DNA of 37,774 bases from Ruminococcaceae bacterium UBA1730 (GTDB taxonomy: Bacteria > Bacillota > Clostridia > Oscillospirales > Acutalibacteraceae), in NCBI GenBank assembly GCA_002315935.1, contig DCII01000053.1:1-37774 (forward strand), read 5' to 3'. Shown in pieces: positions 23,587 through 32,750 of this stretch. The notes below the pieces were generated by a model. It saw nothing but the letters and a program-made list of their open reading frames with translations, ran no database searches and was not told the origin of the DNA. Every line of letters begins with the position of its first letter. Positions within the stretch are counted from its first letter, which is position 1. A program made the translations under genes and the position numbers.

Positions 23587-23657
23587 ATTTTAATACTTTT
23601 TTCGGAATTGTCAACAGAAATCTGTTGATTGACAGAACTTTAAAGTTGTGTTAAACT
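23587..23657. promoter_or_regulatory. Divergent promoters with a shared inverted repeat
   Basis: To the right, TTGACA (23629-23634) and TAAACT (23652-23657), spaced by 17 nt, serve the GH78-like gene. To the left, TTGACA (23609-23614) and TAAAAT (23587-23592), spaced by 16 nt on the minus strand, serve the NanQ-like gene. Between the two -35 boxes lies the inverted repeat CAACAGA-AA-TCTGTTG (23612-23627), overlapping the leftward -35. It looks like an operator for one regulator acting on both genes. Confidence 0.65.
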
Positions 23658-23702
23658 ATCTTAAAAATCGGGTAAAGAAGTTTTACTTTAAGAGGTTATC
23701 GT

Positions 23703-25829
23703 ATGAAACAGTTTGAAATGTTTTCAGGAGCAAAATTCATCAAATCCGCTGAAGGCTCAATGTCTCCGAGATTCAGAGGAAAATTCACTGCCGAAAAGGG
23801 CGAAAAGGCAGAAATAACCGTTTGCGGACTCGGCTTTTTCAGACTTTATATCAACGGAAAAAGAACGGATGATTCCGTTTTTGCTCCCGTAACAAGCTTT
23901 TATCATCATTATGAAGGATGCTTATGTGAGGAAAAGTTCGGCGAGGAGCTTTCCTGCCGTGTTTACTGTCTGAAATATGACATTTCGGATTTGCTCATTG
24001 ACGGCGAAAATGTTGTCTGTGCCGAGGTCGGTCCGGGTTGGTATTTCGACTACAAGGGTGAATGCACTCTTTGCTATAAGATTGAAATTGCAGACAGAAT
24101 TGTTCTTTCAGATGAATCAGTTAAGGTCAATGACGGTCCTCTTACTTTCTTCCGTTTCACAAAGGGCGAAAAGCAGGATTTCACAAAAACCTGCCTTGAT
24201 GATAACTGGATTAATCCCGATTTCGATGACAATAATTGGCAGAATGCTGTTGAATATGAAATCCCCGAAACAGAATATTATATTCAGGATTGCCCGAATG
24301 ACAGAGTAATAAGAACAGTTAAGCCGCTCCTTATCGGTGAAACCGAGAACACATTGATTTATGATGTTGGTGAGAACGTTTCGGGCAGTTATGTTTTCAC
24401 CTGCGACAAGGAAAATAAAAAGATTTCCGTTATTGTTTCGGAGGAGCTTGATTCCGAGGGCAAGCCTCATGAGGACTGGAATCAGGATCAGGTTGCCGAA
24501 TTTATAACAGACGGTAAAGACAGAGAATACAGACTTCTTTTCACATGGCACGCCTTCAGATATTTTGAAATCAGCAAGGGTGCAAAGGTTACGGGCGTTG
24601 ATGTTATTCATTGTGATGCACCTGTTACATCATCCTTCAAATGTGAAAATGAAGTGCTCAACTGGATGTATAACGCATTCATCAGAACTCAGCTTTGCAA
24701 TATGCACGCAGGAATTCCCTCTGACTGCCCGCATCTTGAGCGTAGAGGATATACCGGCGACGGTCAGCTCACCTGCGAAGCAGTTATGATGATGATTGAA
24801 ACGGAAAAATTCTATCGCAAGTGGATGGAGGATATTGCCGATTGCCAGGACAGAAAATCCGGTAATGTTCAGTATACCGCTCCATATACTCATAGCGGAG
24901 GCGGTCCCGGAGGATGGGGAAGTGCAATTTCGGAGGTTCCGTATGTTTTCTATAAGCATTTCGGAGATATAAAGCCTGCGGAAAAATATTTTGACGGAAT
25001 GCTCCGCTATCTTGATTATCTTGAAAATCACAGCGAAAACGACCTCGTAACAAGCGGTCAGCCGACCTTGTGGTGCCTCGGAGAATGGTGTGCTCCGCAG
25101 ATAGTTCACGGCTCAAGACCCGAAATTCCGGAGCCGTTTGTCAACACTTATTTCTATATCAGAATGATTGATAAAATTTGCGAAATTGCAGATGTTCTCG
25201 GCAAAGCAGAAATCAGAACTGAGCTTGTGTTCCTGAGAAAGAGAAAGGTCAAGGCTCTTTACGAAAACTATTTTGACGAAGCAACGGGCGACTTTGCTCA
25301 GAATCTCAACAGTGCAAATGCCTTTGCTCTTGAAATCGGAATAGGTGACGAAAGAACTCTTCTCAATCTTGTTGAAAAGGTCAGAACACAGCCTCTTGAC
25401 ACGGGAATATTCGGAACGGAGCTTGTTGCGAAGAACCTTTTCGTGAACGGTTATTTTGACGAAGCAATTGAATTCCTTTCAAGAACGGAATATCCGTCAT
25501 ACGGTTTCATGATGAAATCGGGTGCAACAACTCTTTGGGAGGAATGGAAGAATCCCCGTTCAATGTCGCATCCTATGTTCGGAAGTGCGGTCAAATTCTT
25601 CTTTGCCTATGTTCTCGGCATCCGTCAGCAGAAGGATTCGGCAGGATATAAAAAGCTTATCATTGAACCGAAAACCAATGATGTTACGGGCAACGCAGAG
25701 GGATATTTTGAAATTCCCGCAGGCAGAGTTTCGGTTAAGATTGACCGTGAAAAGAATGAATGCTTTGTCAGCGTTCCCGAAGGCGTTGAATATGAAGTTA
25801 TCTTTGACGGCAAGGTGAATATCGAATAA
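23703..25829 (+). CDS. Glycoside hydrolase family 78-like (alpha-L-rhamnosidase-like), cytoplasmic
   Basis: This 708-residue enzyme lacks a signal peptide. N-terminal beta domains (about 1-310, with GFFRLYINGKR and VVCAEVGPGWY) precede an (alpha/alpha)6 barrel. The barrel carries the GH78 motif GIPSDCPHLERRGYTGDGQLT near 340, with the acid DGQ, then the aromatic WCLGEW segment and TTLWEEWKNPRSMSHPMFGS near 603. The probable catalytic residues are the Asp/Glu in these two motifs. It is shorter than many rhamnosidases (about 900). Terminal rhamnose is the likely substrate, but related clades act on other sugars. RluA follows 3 nt later. Confidence 0.82.
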   Translation: MKQFEMFSGAKFIKSAEGSMSPRFRGKFTAEKGEKAEITVCGLGFFRLYINGKRTDDSVFAPVTSFYHHYEGCLCEEKFGEELSCRVYCLKYDISDLLIDGENVVCAEVGPGWYFDYKGECTLCYKIEIADRIVLSDESVKVNDGPLTFFRFTKGEKQDFTKTCLDDNWINPDFDDNNWQNAVEYEIPETEYYIQDCPNDRVIRTVKPLLIGETENTLIYDVGENVSGSYVFTCDKENKKISVIVSEELDSEGKPHEDWNQDQVAEFITDGKDREYRLLFTWHAFRYFEISKGAKVTGVDVIHCDAPVTSSFKCENEVLNWMYNAFIRTQLCNMHAGIPSDCPHLERRGYTGDGQLTCEAVMMMIETEKFYRKWMEDIADCQDRKSGNVQYTAPYTHSGGGPGGWGSAISEVPYVFYKHFGDIKPAEKYFDGMLRYLDYLENHSENDLVTSGQPTLWCLGEWCAPQIVHGSRPEIPEPFVNTYFYIRMIDKICEIADVLGKAEIRTELVFLRKRKVKALYENYFDEATGDFAQNLNSANAFALEIGIGDERTLLNLVEKVRTQPLDTGIFGTELVAKNLFVNGYFDEAIEFLSRTEYPSYGFMMKSGATTLWEEWKNPRSMSHPMFGSAVKFFFAYVLGIRQQKDSAGYKKLIIEPKTNDVTGNAEGYFEIPAGRVSVKIDREKNECFVSVPEGVEYEVIFDGKVNIE

Positions 25830-25832
25830 ACC

Positions 25833-26717
25833 ATGCCGAGAAAAATTGATTATAAAGTGCCGGAGGAATATGACGGAAAAAAGTTGATAGCGTTCCTGCG
25901 TGGCTTCTGCGGACTTTCAACAAGGCTTGTGCGTTCGCTCAAATTCAGCGAAAACGGCATGATGCTCAACGGCGTTCATGTGAGAACGATTGACAGAATA
26001 AAAAGCGGAGATGTTATCAGCATCTGTATTCCCGATGACGGGAGCAGAGTTGAACCGCTGAAAGCAGAGCTTGATATTGTCTACGAAGATGACGATATTG
26101 TTGTAATTAATAAAAGTCCGTTCATGGCGATGCACCCTACTCATAACCATCAGGGTGACACTCTCGCAAACGCATTGACCGCCTATATGCTCGAAAAGGG
26201 GAAAAATCCCACCTTCAGAGCTGTCGGAAGGCTGGATAAAGGCACTTCGGGATTGGTTGTTTGTGCCTTGAATCAGTTTTCTGCATCAAGACTTTCGGGC
26301 AAGGTTAAAAAAGAATATGTTGCTCTCGTTGAGGGGAATATTGAAGAATCGGGAACGGCTGATGTGCCGATTTACAGACCCGACCCGACGAAAACTCTTC
26401 GTGCCTGCTCATATGAGCTTGGCAATGAATCTGCCGTTACGCATTGGGAAAGAGAAAAACAGTATAAAAATTCATCACTTATACGGCTGAAGCTTGGAAC
26501 GGGAAGAACTCATCAGATAAGAGTGCATATGTCGTATATCGGCCATCCTCTTGCAGGTGACAATATGTACGGCAATTTCATGCCGGAAATAGGTCATCAG
26601 CTTCTTCATTGTGAAAAATGCACATTTATTCATCCTGTTTCGAATAAAGAAATGACTTTTGAAGGCGGCTTATGCCGTGACTTTGTGCAAATTTTGTGTG
26701 AATTGGATGAAGAATGA
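25833..26717 (+). CDS. RluA-family pseudouridine synthase
   Basis: This 294-residue protein has an N-terminal S4-like RNA-binding domain (about 12-75, KKLIAFLRGFCGLSTRLVRSL). The RluA catalytic domain follows, with the active Asp in GRLDKGTSGLVV near 131 and LKLGTGRTHQIRVH near 215. It modifies uridines in rRNA or tRNA; whether it is RluC/D- or RluB-like cannot be fixed from sequence alone. The ATG lies 3 nt after the GH78 stop and lacks a clear ribosome binding site, so it is likely coupled. Confidence 0.9.
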   Translation: MPRKIDYKVPEEYDGKKLIAFLRGFCGLSTRLVRSLKFSENGMMLNGVHVRTIDRIKSGDVISICIPDDGSRVEPLKAELDIVYEDDDIVVINKSPFMAMHPTHNHQGDTLANALTAYMLEKGKNPTFRAVGRLDKGTSGLVVCALNQFSASRLSGKVKKEYVALVEGNIEESGTADVPIYRPDPTKTLRACSYELGNESAVTHWEREKQYKNSSLIRLKLGTGRTHQIRVHMSYIGHPLAGDNMYGNFMPEIGHQLLHCEKCTFIHPVSNKEMTFEGGLCRDFVQILCELDEE

Positions 26718-26777
26718 TAAATATTCATTATTTCTCAATAATATTACATACAATTTATCAAAGGTGTATTTTTATTC

Positions 26778-26805
26778 CTGACAAGCCCGAGAAGGGTGTT
26801 ATAAT
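26778..26805 (+). promoter_or_regulatory. Promoter of the amino-acid ABC transporter
   Basis: CTGACA (26778-26783) and TATAAT (26800-26805) are spaced by 16 nt, followed by GGAGG and the ATG 31 nt later. Confidence 0.65.
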
Positions 26806-26836
26806 AAGAATATAAAAGTTTACGGAGGTAATACAA

Positions 26837-27607
26837 ATGAAAAAAATTGCAAAAATTCTTGCAATTGTAATGGTTATTGCAGTTGCAGCATCAATGTTCG
26901 CTTCATGCGGCAAGAAAGCAGAGGATGAACCCGTTCCTGCCGGAACAAAGAAGCTCGTTATGGGTACAAGTGCAGATTTTGCTCCCTATGAATTTATCGG
27001 CGATGACGGTGACTTTGCAGGTATTGATATTGAAATAATCAGAGGTTTTTCGGCGGCTTATAATTATGAGCTTGAAATTCAGGATATGGACTTCAAATCA
27101 ATCATTGCTGCTGTTAATTCAAAGGCTGTTGACTTCGGTATGTCAGGCTTCACAATCACCGACGAAAGAAAGCTCAGTGTTAACTTCTCCGACCCTTATG
27201 AAGAAACAGTTCAGTCAATTCTTGTTATGGAAGGTTCGGATATAAAAACCAAGGACGACCTCGCAGGTAAGATTATCGGTGTTCAAGCAGGAACAACAGG
27301 TGACGATTTTGTTACCCGTGATTACGGTCAGGATGCTGTTAATCAGTACGATAAGTATTCTCTTTCTATTCAGGCTCTTCTTAATGGACAGGTTGATTGC
27401 GTTGTTCTCGATGACCAGACCGCTAACGAATTCCTCAAGGCAAACGAAGGCATCGTTAAGCTTGATTCAGCTTATGCAAAGGAAGAATACGCAGTTGCAT
27501 TCAACTTTGATGATACAGAGCTTCTCGGTCAGTTCAATGAATATCTTGCAAAGATTAAGGCAGATGGCACTCTCGATAACATTTTTGCAAAATATAAGGA
27601 CCAGTAA
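26837..27607 (+). CDS. Polar amino-acid ABC transporter, substrate-binding lipoprotein
   Basis: This 256-residue protein has a signal peptide and lipobox (VAASMFASC, lipidated Cys25). It then has the family 3 solute-binding fold: LVMGTSADFAPYEF, GIDIEIIRGFS, MSGFTITDERKLSVNFSDPY and GKIIGVQAGTTG. It captures amino acids outside the cell and delivers them to the permease encoded next. GGAGG lies 7 nt upstream of the ATG. It heads the three-gene transporter operon. Substrate specificity (Gln, Glu, His, cystine) cannot be told by eye. Confidence 0.93.
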   Translation: MKKIAKILAIVMVIAVAASMFASCGKKAEDEPVPAGTKKLVMGTSADFAPYEFIGDDGDFAGIDIEIIRGFSAAYNYELEIQDMDFKSIIAAVNSKAVDFGMSGFTITDERKLSVNFSDPYEETVQSILVMEGSDIKTKDDLAGKIIGVQAGTTGDDFVTRDYGQDAVNQYDKYSLSIQALLNGQVDCVVLDDQTANEFLKANEGIVKLDSAYAKEEYAVAFNFDDTELLGQFNEYLAKIKADGTLDNIFAKYKDQ

Positions 27608-27697
27608 TCAATAACAAATAATATTTGATTTGAGGCATCGGATCATAACCCGGTGTCTCAAATTCGGTTTACTCCCGTTTTGAAAGAAGGTATGGAT

Positions 27698-28477
27698 ATG
27701 GGCGTATTAAGCTTTAAAGGCTGGATAGCGGATGCTCCTTCATGGATTCGGTCCTTGCCCGAGGGATTGCAGGAGCTGTTTTTTCAGCTTTATCAGACTT
27801 TTATTTATAATGACAGATGGCAGTTTTTTGCATCGGGACTTAAAATAACATTCATTGTAACAATCGGTGCTCTCTTTATTGGCATTATCATCGGTCTTGT
27901 GCTTGCAATTATCAGAACGATGAAGGAAAGCTATACGGCAAAAAAAGCACCGCTTGTGTTGAGAATATTAAACTCTATCACCGAGCTTTATCTGACTGTT
28001 ATCAGAGGAACACCAATGATGGTTCAGCTTCTTATCATGGGATTTGTTATCTTTATTCCCAAGTCGGAAGAAAGCAGAGTCCTTTGCGGTATCATTACTC
28101 TCGGAATAAATTCAGGTGCATATGTTGCCGAAATTGTCCGTTCGGGACTTATGTCGGTTGATAAAGGTCAGGCGGAGGCAGGTAGAAGTCTCGGCTTCAG
28201 CTATGCAAAAACAATGTGGTATATCGTTATTCCGCAGGCAATCAAGAATATTCTTCCCGCTCTCGGCAACGAAATGATAACTTTGCTCAAGGACACTTCT
28301 CTTGTTTCGGTTATCGCTCTTCGTGATGTTACGAAGCAGACGCAGAATATCATCGCCAAAACATATACGGCTATGGTTCCCTATATTTCGCTCGCAGTTA
28401 TTTATCTTGTAATCGTTATTGCAATGACTAAGCTGCTCGGAGCTTTTGAAAAGAGGTTGAGAAAGAGTGACCACTGA
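27698..28477 (+). CDS. Polar amino-acid ABC transporter, permease
   Basis: This 259-residue membrane protein of the HisM/GlnP type has several membrane segments (GLKITFIVTIGALFIGIIIG onwards). It carries the permease signature ELYLTVIRGTPMMVQLL and the EAA loop AGRSLGFSYAKTMWYIVIPQAIKNILP, which docks the ATPase. AAGAAGG lies 7 nt before the ATG at 27698; the ATG at 27692 is too close to it. The ATPase gene overlaps its end by 11 nt. Confidence 0.92.
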   Translation: MGVLSFKGWIADAPSWIRSLPEGLQELFFQLYQTFIYNDRWQFFASGLKITFIVTIGALFIGIIIGLVLAIIRTMKESYTAKKAPLVLRILNSITELYLTVIRGTPMMVQLLIMGFVIFIPKSEESRVLCGIITLGINSGAYVAEIVRSGLMSVDKGQAEAGRSLGFSYAKTMWYIVIPQAIKNILPALGNEMITLLKDTSLVSVIALRDVTKQTQNIIAKTYTAMVPYISLAVIYLVIVIAMTKLLGAFEKRLRKSDH

Positions 28478-29213
28478 GAATAATACAGTTGTCAAGGTTG
28501 AAAATCTTCAGAAATCCTTCGGAGCAAAAAGTGTTCTCAAAGGCATTTCACTCGAAATAAAAAAAGGCGAGGTTATTGTTATTATCGGTGCTTCCGGTTC
28601 GGGAAAATCAACATTTCTTCGTTGTCTCAACTGCCTTGAAGACCCTACCGGCGGTAACATATTTTTTGATGGCGTTGATATTGCCGACCCGTCCGTCGAC
28701 ATCAATGTTCATCGTCAGAAGATGGGAATGGTTTTTCAACAGTTCAATCTTTTTCCGCATCTGACGATTCTCCGCAATATGACAATTGCTCCTATGAAGC
28801 TTCTCAAAATGAGCAAGGAGGACGCCGAAGCAAAAGCTCTCGAGCTTCTTGACAGAGTAGGACTTAAAGACAGAGCAAATGATTATCCGAATAAGCTTTC
28901 CGGTGGTCAGAAGCAGAGAGTTGCAATCGTTCGTGCACTTGCAATGAATCCTCAGGTTATGCTTTTTGATGAACCTACCTCGGCACTTGACCCCGAAATG
29001 GTCGGCGAGGTTCTTGATGTTATGAAAAAGCTTGCCGAAGCAGGTATGACGATGGTTGTCGTTACCCACGAAATGGGCTTTGCAAAGGAAGTTGCTTCAA
29101 GAGTTCTCTTCGTTGATAAGGGCGTTGTCGCAGAGGAGAACACTCCCGATGAATTCTTCACAAATCCGCAGAATCCGAGACTTAAGGAATTCCTTTCAAA
29201 GGTTCTTGCATAA
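28467..29213 (+). CDS. Polar amino-acid ABC transporter, ATP-binding protein
   Basis: This 248-residue ATPase has Walker A GASGSGKST near 42, the Q-loop VFQQFNLFPHLT, the signature LSGGQKQR near 142, Walker B VMLFDEPTSALDPE and the switch His in VVTHEMGFA. It is of the GlnQ type. The GTG start at 28467 lies within the permease gene, which couples the two. A strong terminator closes the operon. Confidence 0.95.
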   Translation: MTTENNTVVKVENLQKSFGAKSVLKGISLEIKKGEVIVIIGASGSGKSTFLRCLNCLEDPTGGNIFFDGVDIADPSVDINVHRQKMGMVFQQFNLFPHLTILRNMTIAPMKLLKMSKEDAEAKALELLDRVGLKDRANDYPNKLSGGQKQRVAIVRALAMNPQVMLFDEPTSALDPEMVGEVLDVMKKLAEAGMTMVVVTHEMGFAKEVASRVLFVDKGVVAEENTPDEFFTNPQNPRLKEFLSKVLA

Positions 29214-29226
29214 TATTTATCATTGA

Positions 29227-29264
29227 AAAAGAGATGGATTATCAATCGGTAATCCATCTCTTTT
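29227..29264. terminator. Bidirectional terminator between the transporter operon and rqcH
   Basis: 29227-29241 pairs with 29250-29264 in a perfect 15-bp stem. A and T runs inside the arms serve both directions. Confidence 0.8.
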
Positions 29265-29288
29265 ATCAAGTGTGCTGAATTCGTCAGC

Positions 29289-31043
29289 TCACTTCTTTTT
29301 CATTTTTTCGCAGATTTCTCTGTCGGGGGTAACCCACATGGTATTGTATGTGTGATAAATAACCTTGCCGGGTTTTGCACCGTTAGGCTTTTTAAGCTCA
29401 CGAACCTCTGTGTAGTCAACAGCAACCTGTGCCGATTCTCTCGCACTGCTGTGATAAGCGGCAAGAACAGCGGCCTGTCGGCAGGTGCTTTCGGGAATTA
29501 TTTCTCCGTTGCCGATAACAACAACATGGGAACCGGGCATTTTCTGAACATGAAACCACGAATCATCTTTTCTTGCCGTTTTGAAGGTCAGAAGCTCATT
29601 CTGAATGTTGTTTCTGCCGACAAGAATTGTGTAGCCGTCATCCGAAACATATTCTAACGGCGGCATCGGCTTGAGCTTTTTGGATTTGTCGTTTTTCGCC
29701 CGCTTAAGATAACCCTGCTCATAAAGCTCCGAACGGATTTCGGCAAGCTCCGTGTAACCGTCTGCACGGTTAACCGCATCAATAACGCTTTCAAGGTAAT
29801 TCAGCTCCTGCTCGCTCTGCTCTATCAGTTCTCCGAGCATTGATTCTGCGGTTTTGGATTTGCGGTAATCCTTGAAATATTTCTGTGCATTTGCCGAGGG
29901 CGAAAGTGCGGGGTCAGCAGGAATGCGGATGATATTGTTGTTGTCATAGAAGTTCGGAAGGTCATAATAAAATGAACCCTTCTGAAGCTGATATTGATTA
30001 GCAAGAATCAGCTCTGCATTGATTCGGAGCTTATCCTTGTCAGCACAGGCTTCAAGCTCAGCTTTTCGGCTCTGGAGTTTTCTTGAAGCTCTTGCAGATG
30101 CACTTGTTATCGTTTTCAGAAGCGATTGGCTTCTCTGCTTTGTGCGTTCAAAACGGTCTTTTTCGTAATAAAAGTTATCAAGAAGCTCCGAAAAGCTTCC
30201 GTAGTTTTTGGCCGAAACAGTGAATCCGTATTGCGTTATATCCATGAATGTAAAGTCAAACGGCTTTACATTCTCCCGAATGAGCATGGTCGGTTCCGCA
30301 TTTTCGTTTTCAAGCATTTTCTTGATTGCCTCAAGCTCTTTTTCAAGCTTTTCGATATGAACAGGCAGAAGCTCCTCAACTGCAATGTCATTGCCTGTGC
30401 TCTTTTCGGCAATTTCACGGCATATCAAGGGGGAAAAGCCCTGCAAGGTGTCAAGAATTGCAGACGAAAGATGCTTTCCACTTCGACTTTTTATTGCAGA
30501 AACGAGGTTACAAACTTCGACTTCGGAAATATTAAGTTTATCCTGTTGAGGTGGCAATTCATATCTGAATCCGGGCAGAATCTGCCTTACAGACGACTGT
30601 GTAAAGTCAATTCGCTTTACAGAGTCAACGATTATTCCATCTGAATTGACGAGAATAATGTTGCTGTGCTTTGCCATGATTTCAACGCAGAGAGTAAATG
30701 TTACCGCATCGCCGATTTCGTTTGTGCCCGCAATGTCAAAAAACAGGATTCTGTCAAGCCCGAGCTGGCGTATTCCTGTTATTGTTGCAGAAGAAAGATG
30801 CTTACGTAGAAGCATACAGAGCATCGGCGGAGTTGCGGGATTTTCGGGTGCGGAAGCAGTCAGATGTGCTCGTGGACTGTTTGCCGATGCGGAAATCAGC
30901 AGACGATAAGCACCTTCTCTTGTTCGCAGATGAAACACCAGCTCGTCTTTGGCAGGCTGGTGTATTTTTTCTATTCTGCTTCCGATAATTTTTTCTGAAA
31001 GCTCCTGCCTGAGCAGGCAGAGAGTAAGTCCGTCAAGGGGCAT
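29289..31043 (-). CDS. rqcH: Ribosome quality-control protein RqcH (NFACT/Rqc2 family)
   Basis: RqcH binds split 50S subunits carrying stalled peptides and adds C-terminal alanine tails. The 584-residue protein starts MPLDGLTLCLLRQEL. It has the NFACT-N domain with Asp97-Arg98 (LGLDRIL), the residues and numbering known to be essential in Bacillus RqcH. Helix-hairpin-helix and coiled-coil regions follow (about 180-430), then the NFACT-R domain with DDSWFHVQKMPGSHVVV near 495. GAGGAAAA precedes the ATG. It is the last gene of the leftward operon DUF1858-trmK-nif3-rqcH. Older annotations call it fibronectin-binding protein. Confidence 0.95.
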   Translation of the reverse strand: MPLDGLTLCLLRQELSEKIIGSRIEKIHQPAKDELVFHLRTREGAYRLLISASANSPRAHLTASAPENPATPPMLCMLLRKHLSSATITGIRQLGLDRILFFDIAGTNEIGDAVTFTLCVEIMAKHSNIILVNSDGIIVDSVKRIDFTQSSVRQILPGFRYELPPQQDKLNISEVEVCNLVSAIKSRSGKHLSSAILDTLQGFSPLICREIAEKSTGNDIAVEELLPVHIEKLEKELEAIKKMLENENAEPTMLIRENVKPFDFTFMDITQYGFTVSAKNYGSFSELLDNFYYEKDRFERTKQRSQSLLKTITSASARASRKLQSRKAELEACADKDKLRINAELILANQYQLQKGSFYYDLPNFYDNNNIIRIPADPALSPSANAQKYFKDYRKSKTAESMLGELIEQSEQELNYLESVIDAVNRADGYTELAEIRSELYEQGYLKRAKNDKSKKLKPMPPLEYVSDDGYTILVGRNNIQNELLTFKTARKDDSWFHVQKMPGSHVVVIGNGEIIPESTCRQAAVLAAYHSSARESAQVAVDYTEVRELKKPNGAKPGKVIYHTYNTMWVTPDREICEKMKKK

Positions 31044-31055
31044 AAGTTTTTCCTC

Positions 31056-31817
31056 TTATTTTATGTATTTTACGGGTGAGTATTGCGGAATGAGAACTGC
31101 TTCAATATTGAAATTCTTTCCGATTTCTTCCATAAGCTTGCTCATAACGGGGTTTTCGGTTTCAAAATGACCTGCGGTGATAAGAGCTATTCCCGATGCA
31201 AGTGCATCAAGGAAATTATGGTGAGAAGCATCGCCCGTGATATAGGCATCACATCCGGCTTCAATGGCTTTTTGAATGAAATCGCAACCCGAACCTCCGC
31301 ACATTGCAACCTTTCTGATTGCTTTTCCACTGTCTGCAAGTCGCACTCCTGCATCAAGTTTTCGGGATATATATTCAGCAAGCATTTCACCGTTTGTTTC
31401 ATCAATTTCCGCAACTCTGACCATTGATTCATCGCCTGAATCGGTCAGCGGATACGCTTTGAATTCAAGCTTTTCGGCGAGAGCATCATTAACTCCGCCG
31501 AGTGCTTTGTCAAGGCAGGTATGAACGCAGATTGCGGAAATTCTGTTGCTTATCATCGTGTAAACCGCATTGCCCTTTGTGACTGAACGCAGGGGGTTGA
31601 AAATAACGGGATGGTGACTGATAATCAGGTCAATCCCGTTTTCAGCGGCATATGCGGCGGCTTCGTTCGTTATGTCGAGAGCAAAACCGATTTTTTTAAC
31701 CTCCTGCGAAGCATCGCCTACAAGAAGACCGCAGTTATCCCATTCGCATTTCGTGTTGAACGGGCAGTATGTATTCATGAAGTCAACGATATTCCGAACT
31801 GTGATTTTATCAGCCAT
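31056..31817 (-). CDS. Nif3-like dinuclear metal centre protein
   Basis: This 253-residue protein of the NIF3/YqfO family has the WDNCGLLVGD motif near 26, the metal-binding LIISHHPVIFNPL near 64, the HTCLDKALGGVNDALAE motif near 108 and the C-terminal ITAGHFETENPVM. The His and Glu residues bind two metals. The biochemical role is debated (GTP cyclohydrolase-like fold; possibly a metal chaperone or hydrolase). Its start overlaps trmK by 8 nt, a pairing common in Firmicutes, and rqcH follows after 12 nt. Confidence 0.9.
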   Translation of the reverse strand: MADKITVRNIVDFMNTYCPFNTKCEWDNCGLLVGDASQEVKKIGFALDITNEAAAYAAENGIDLIISHHPVIFNPLRSVTKGNAVYTMISNRISAICVHTCLDKALGGVNDALAEKLEFKAYPLTDSGDESMVRVAEIDETNGEMLAEYISRKLDAGVRLADSGKAIRKVAMCGGSGCDFIQKAIEAGCDAYITGDASHHNFLDALASGIALITAGHFETENPVMSKLMEEIGKNFNIEAVLIPQYSPVKYIK

Positions 31818-32490
31818 TGATAACCTCCTCTAGCTTCTGAATTATGTTATTCAGCTTCTGAAAATCTTCATCCGTGCCGTGATTTTTTGCGGCATCAAGC
31901 TTGATTTTCAGCCTTTCGAGATTTTTTTTAAGAATCTGTTTTGCTTCTTCTTTTTCGCATTCAATCAGCTTTCCGTAGTAATAATACGCTTCGTCAACAT
32001 TCTGATTTTTACCTGTATATTGTGCCGATAAAGAAGAATAAAGCTTTCCGTCATCAATGCAGGCATCCTCGCAGAGAATTTCAAAACCGCTTTCGATGAG
32101 AAATTTTCTGATGTCCTCGGAATGAGACTGGGGCTGAAGAATAAGCTTTTTTGACTTATCCTTTAGCCAATATGCACGGCTCACAAGCTCTGCCATAAGG
32201 GTTCCTCCCATGCCGCACATAATGAAATCATCTGCTTCGAATGGCTCTATTTCGTCAAAGCCATCCGAAAGGCGAAGCGTAATTCTATCCTGAACGCCGT
32301 ATAATTCAACGGTTTTTTCCGCATTCGAAAGAGGACCCTTGCGTATATCACACGCAAGAGCCTTCGAAGCAATTCCGTTTTGTATCAGATAAACGGGGAG
32401 ATAAGCATGGTCGGTGCCGATGTCCGCAATTCTGCTGCCCTGCCGAACCATTCTTGCCGCCATCATCATTCTTTCGGAAAGCTTAATCAT
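31810..32490 (-). CDS. trmK: tRNA (adenine(22)-N1)-methyltransferase TrmK
   Basis: TrmK makes m1A22 in tRNA with SAM. The 226-residue protein has motif I IADIGTDHAYLPVYL near 22, ACDIRKGPLSNAEK near 46, the catalytic-site CGMGGTLMAELV near 91 and LILQPQSHSEDIRKFL near 115, all typical. The C-terminal 60 residues form a coiled coil (ECEKEEAKQILKKNLERLK). It overlaps both neighbours by a few bases, as expected in this tight operon. Confidence 0.93.
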   Translation of the reverse strand: MIKLSERMMMAARMVRQGSRIADIGTDHAYLPVYLIQNGIASKALACDIRKGPLSNAEKTVELYGVQDRITLRLSDGFDEIEPFEADDFIMCGMGGTLMAELVSRAYWLKDKSKKLILQPQSHSEDIRKFLIESGFEILCEDACIDDGKLYSSLSAQYTGKNQNVDEAYYYYGKLIECEKEEAKQILKKNLERLKIKLDAAKNHGTDEDFQKLNNIIQKLEEVING

Positions 32491-32687
32491 TTTGCAAGAA
32501 ATTCGTTTATTTTTGCAACAAGCTCGTCAGCGTTTACGCCGTGAACCATGCAGGCCTGAGCAACTGTTTCGTTTCTTGCAGAGGGGCAACCGAGGCAGTG
32601 CATTCCCATTTCAAGAAAGAAGGGAGCAACCTCACGGTTTGCATCAAGAATTTCGCCGATTTTCATATCCTTTGTGATTTCAGTCAT
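32487..32687 (-). CDS. DUF1858 domain protein with a redox-type CxxC
   Basis: This 66-residue protein reads ITKDMKIGEILDANREVAPFF, then the CxxC in MGMHCLGCPSA near 31-34. It is a complete DUF1858 domain, found alone or fused to hybrid-cluster and other redox proteins, mostly in anaerobes. The role is unknown; a thiol or metal function is inferred from the CxxC. AAAGGAAG lies 9 nt upstream. It is the first gene of the leftward operon and overlaps trmK by 4 nt. Confidence 0.88.
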   Translation of the reverse strand: MTEITKDMKIGEILDANREVAPFFLEMGMHCLGCPSARNETVAQACMVHGVNADELVAKINEFLAK

Positions 32688-32717
32688 TTTTAAAACTTCC
32701 TTTCGATTTATGCAGTT

Positions 32718-32746
32718 ATTATATCACCCTTTTAAAATAATATCAA
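32718..32746 (-). promoter_or_regulatory. Promoter of the DUF1858-trmK-nif3-rqcH operon
   Basis: On the minus strand TTGATA (32741-32746) and TATAAT (32718-32723) are spaced by 17 nt, 31 nt before the first start codon. Confidence 0.75.
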
Positions 32747-32750
32747 TGGA

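Noticed and set aside
26718..26760. AT-only hairpin after the RluA gene
   Set aside because: The stem is made of A and T only and has no stable core, so it is not a credible terminator.
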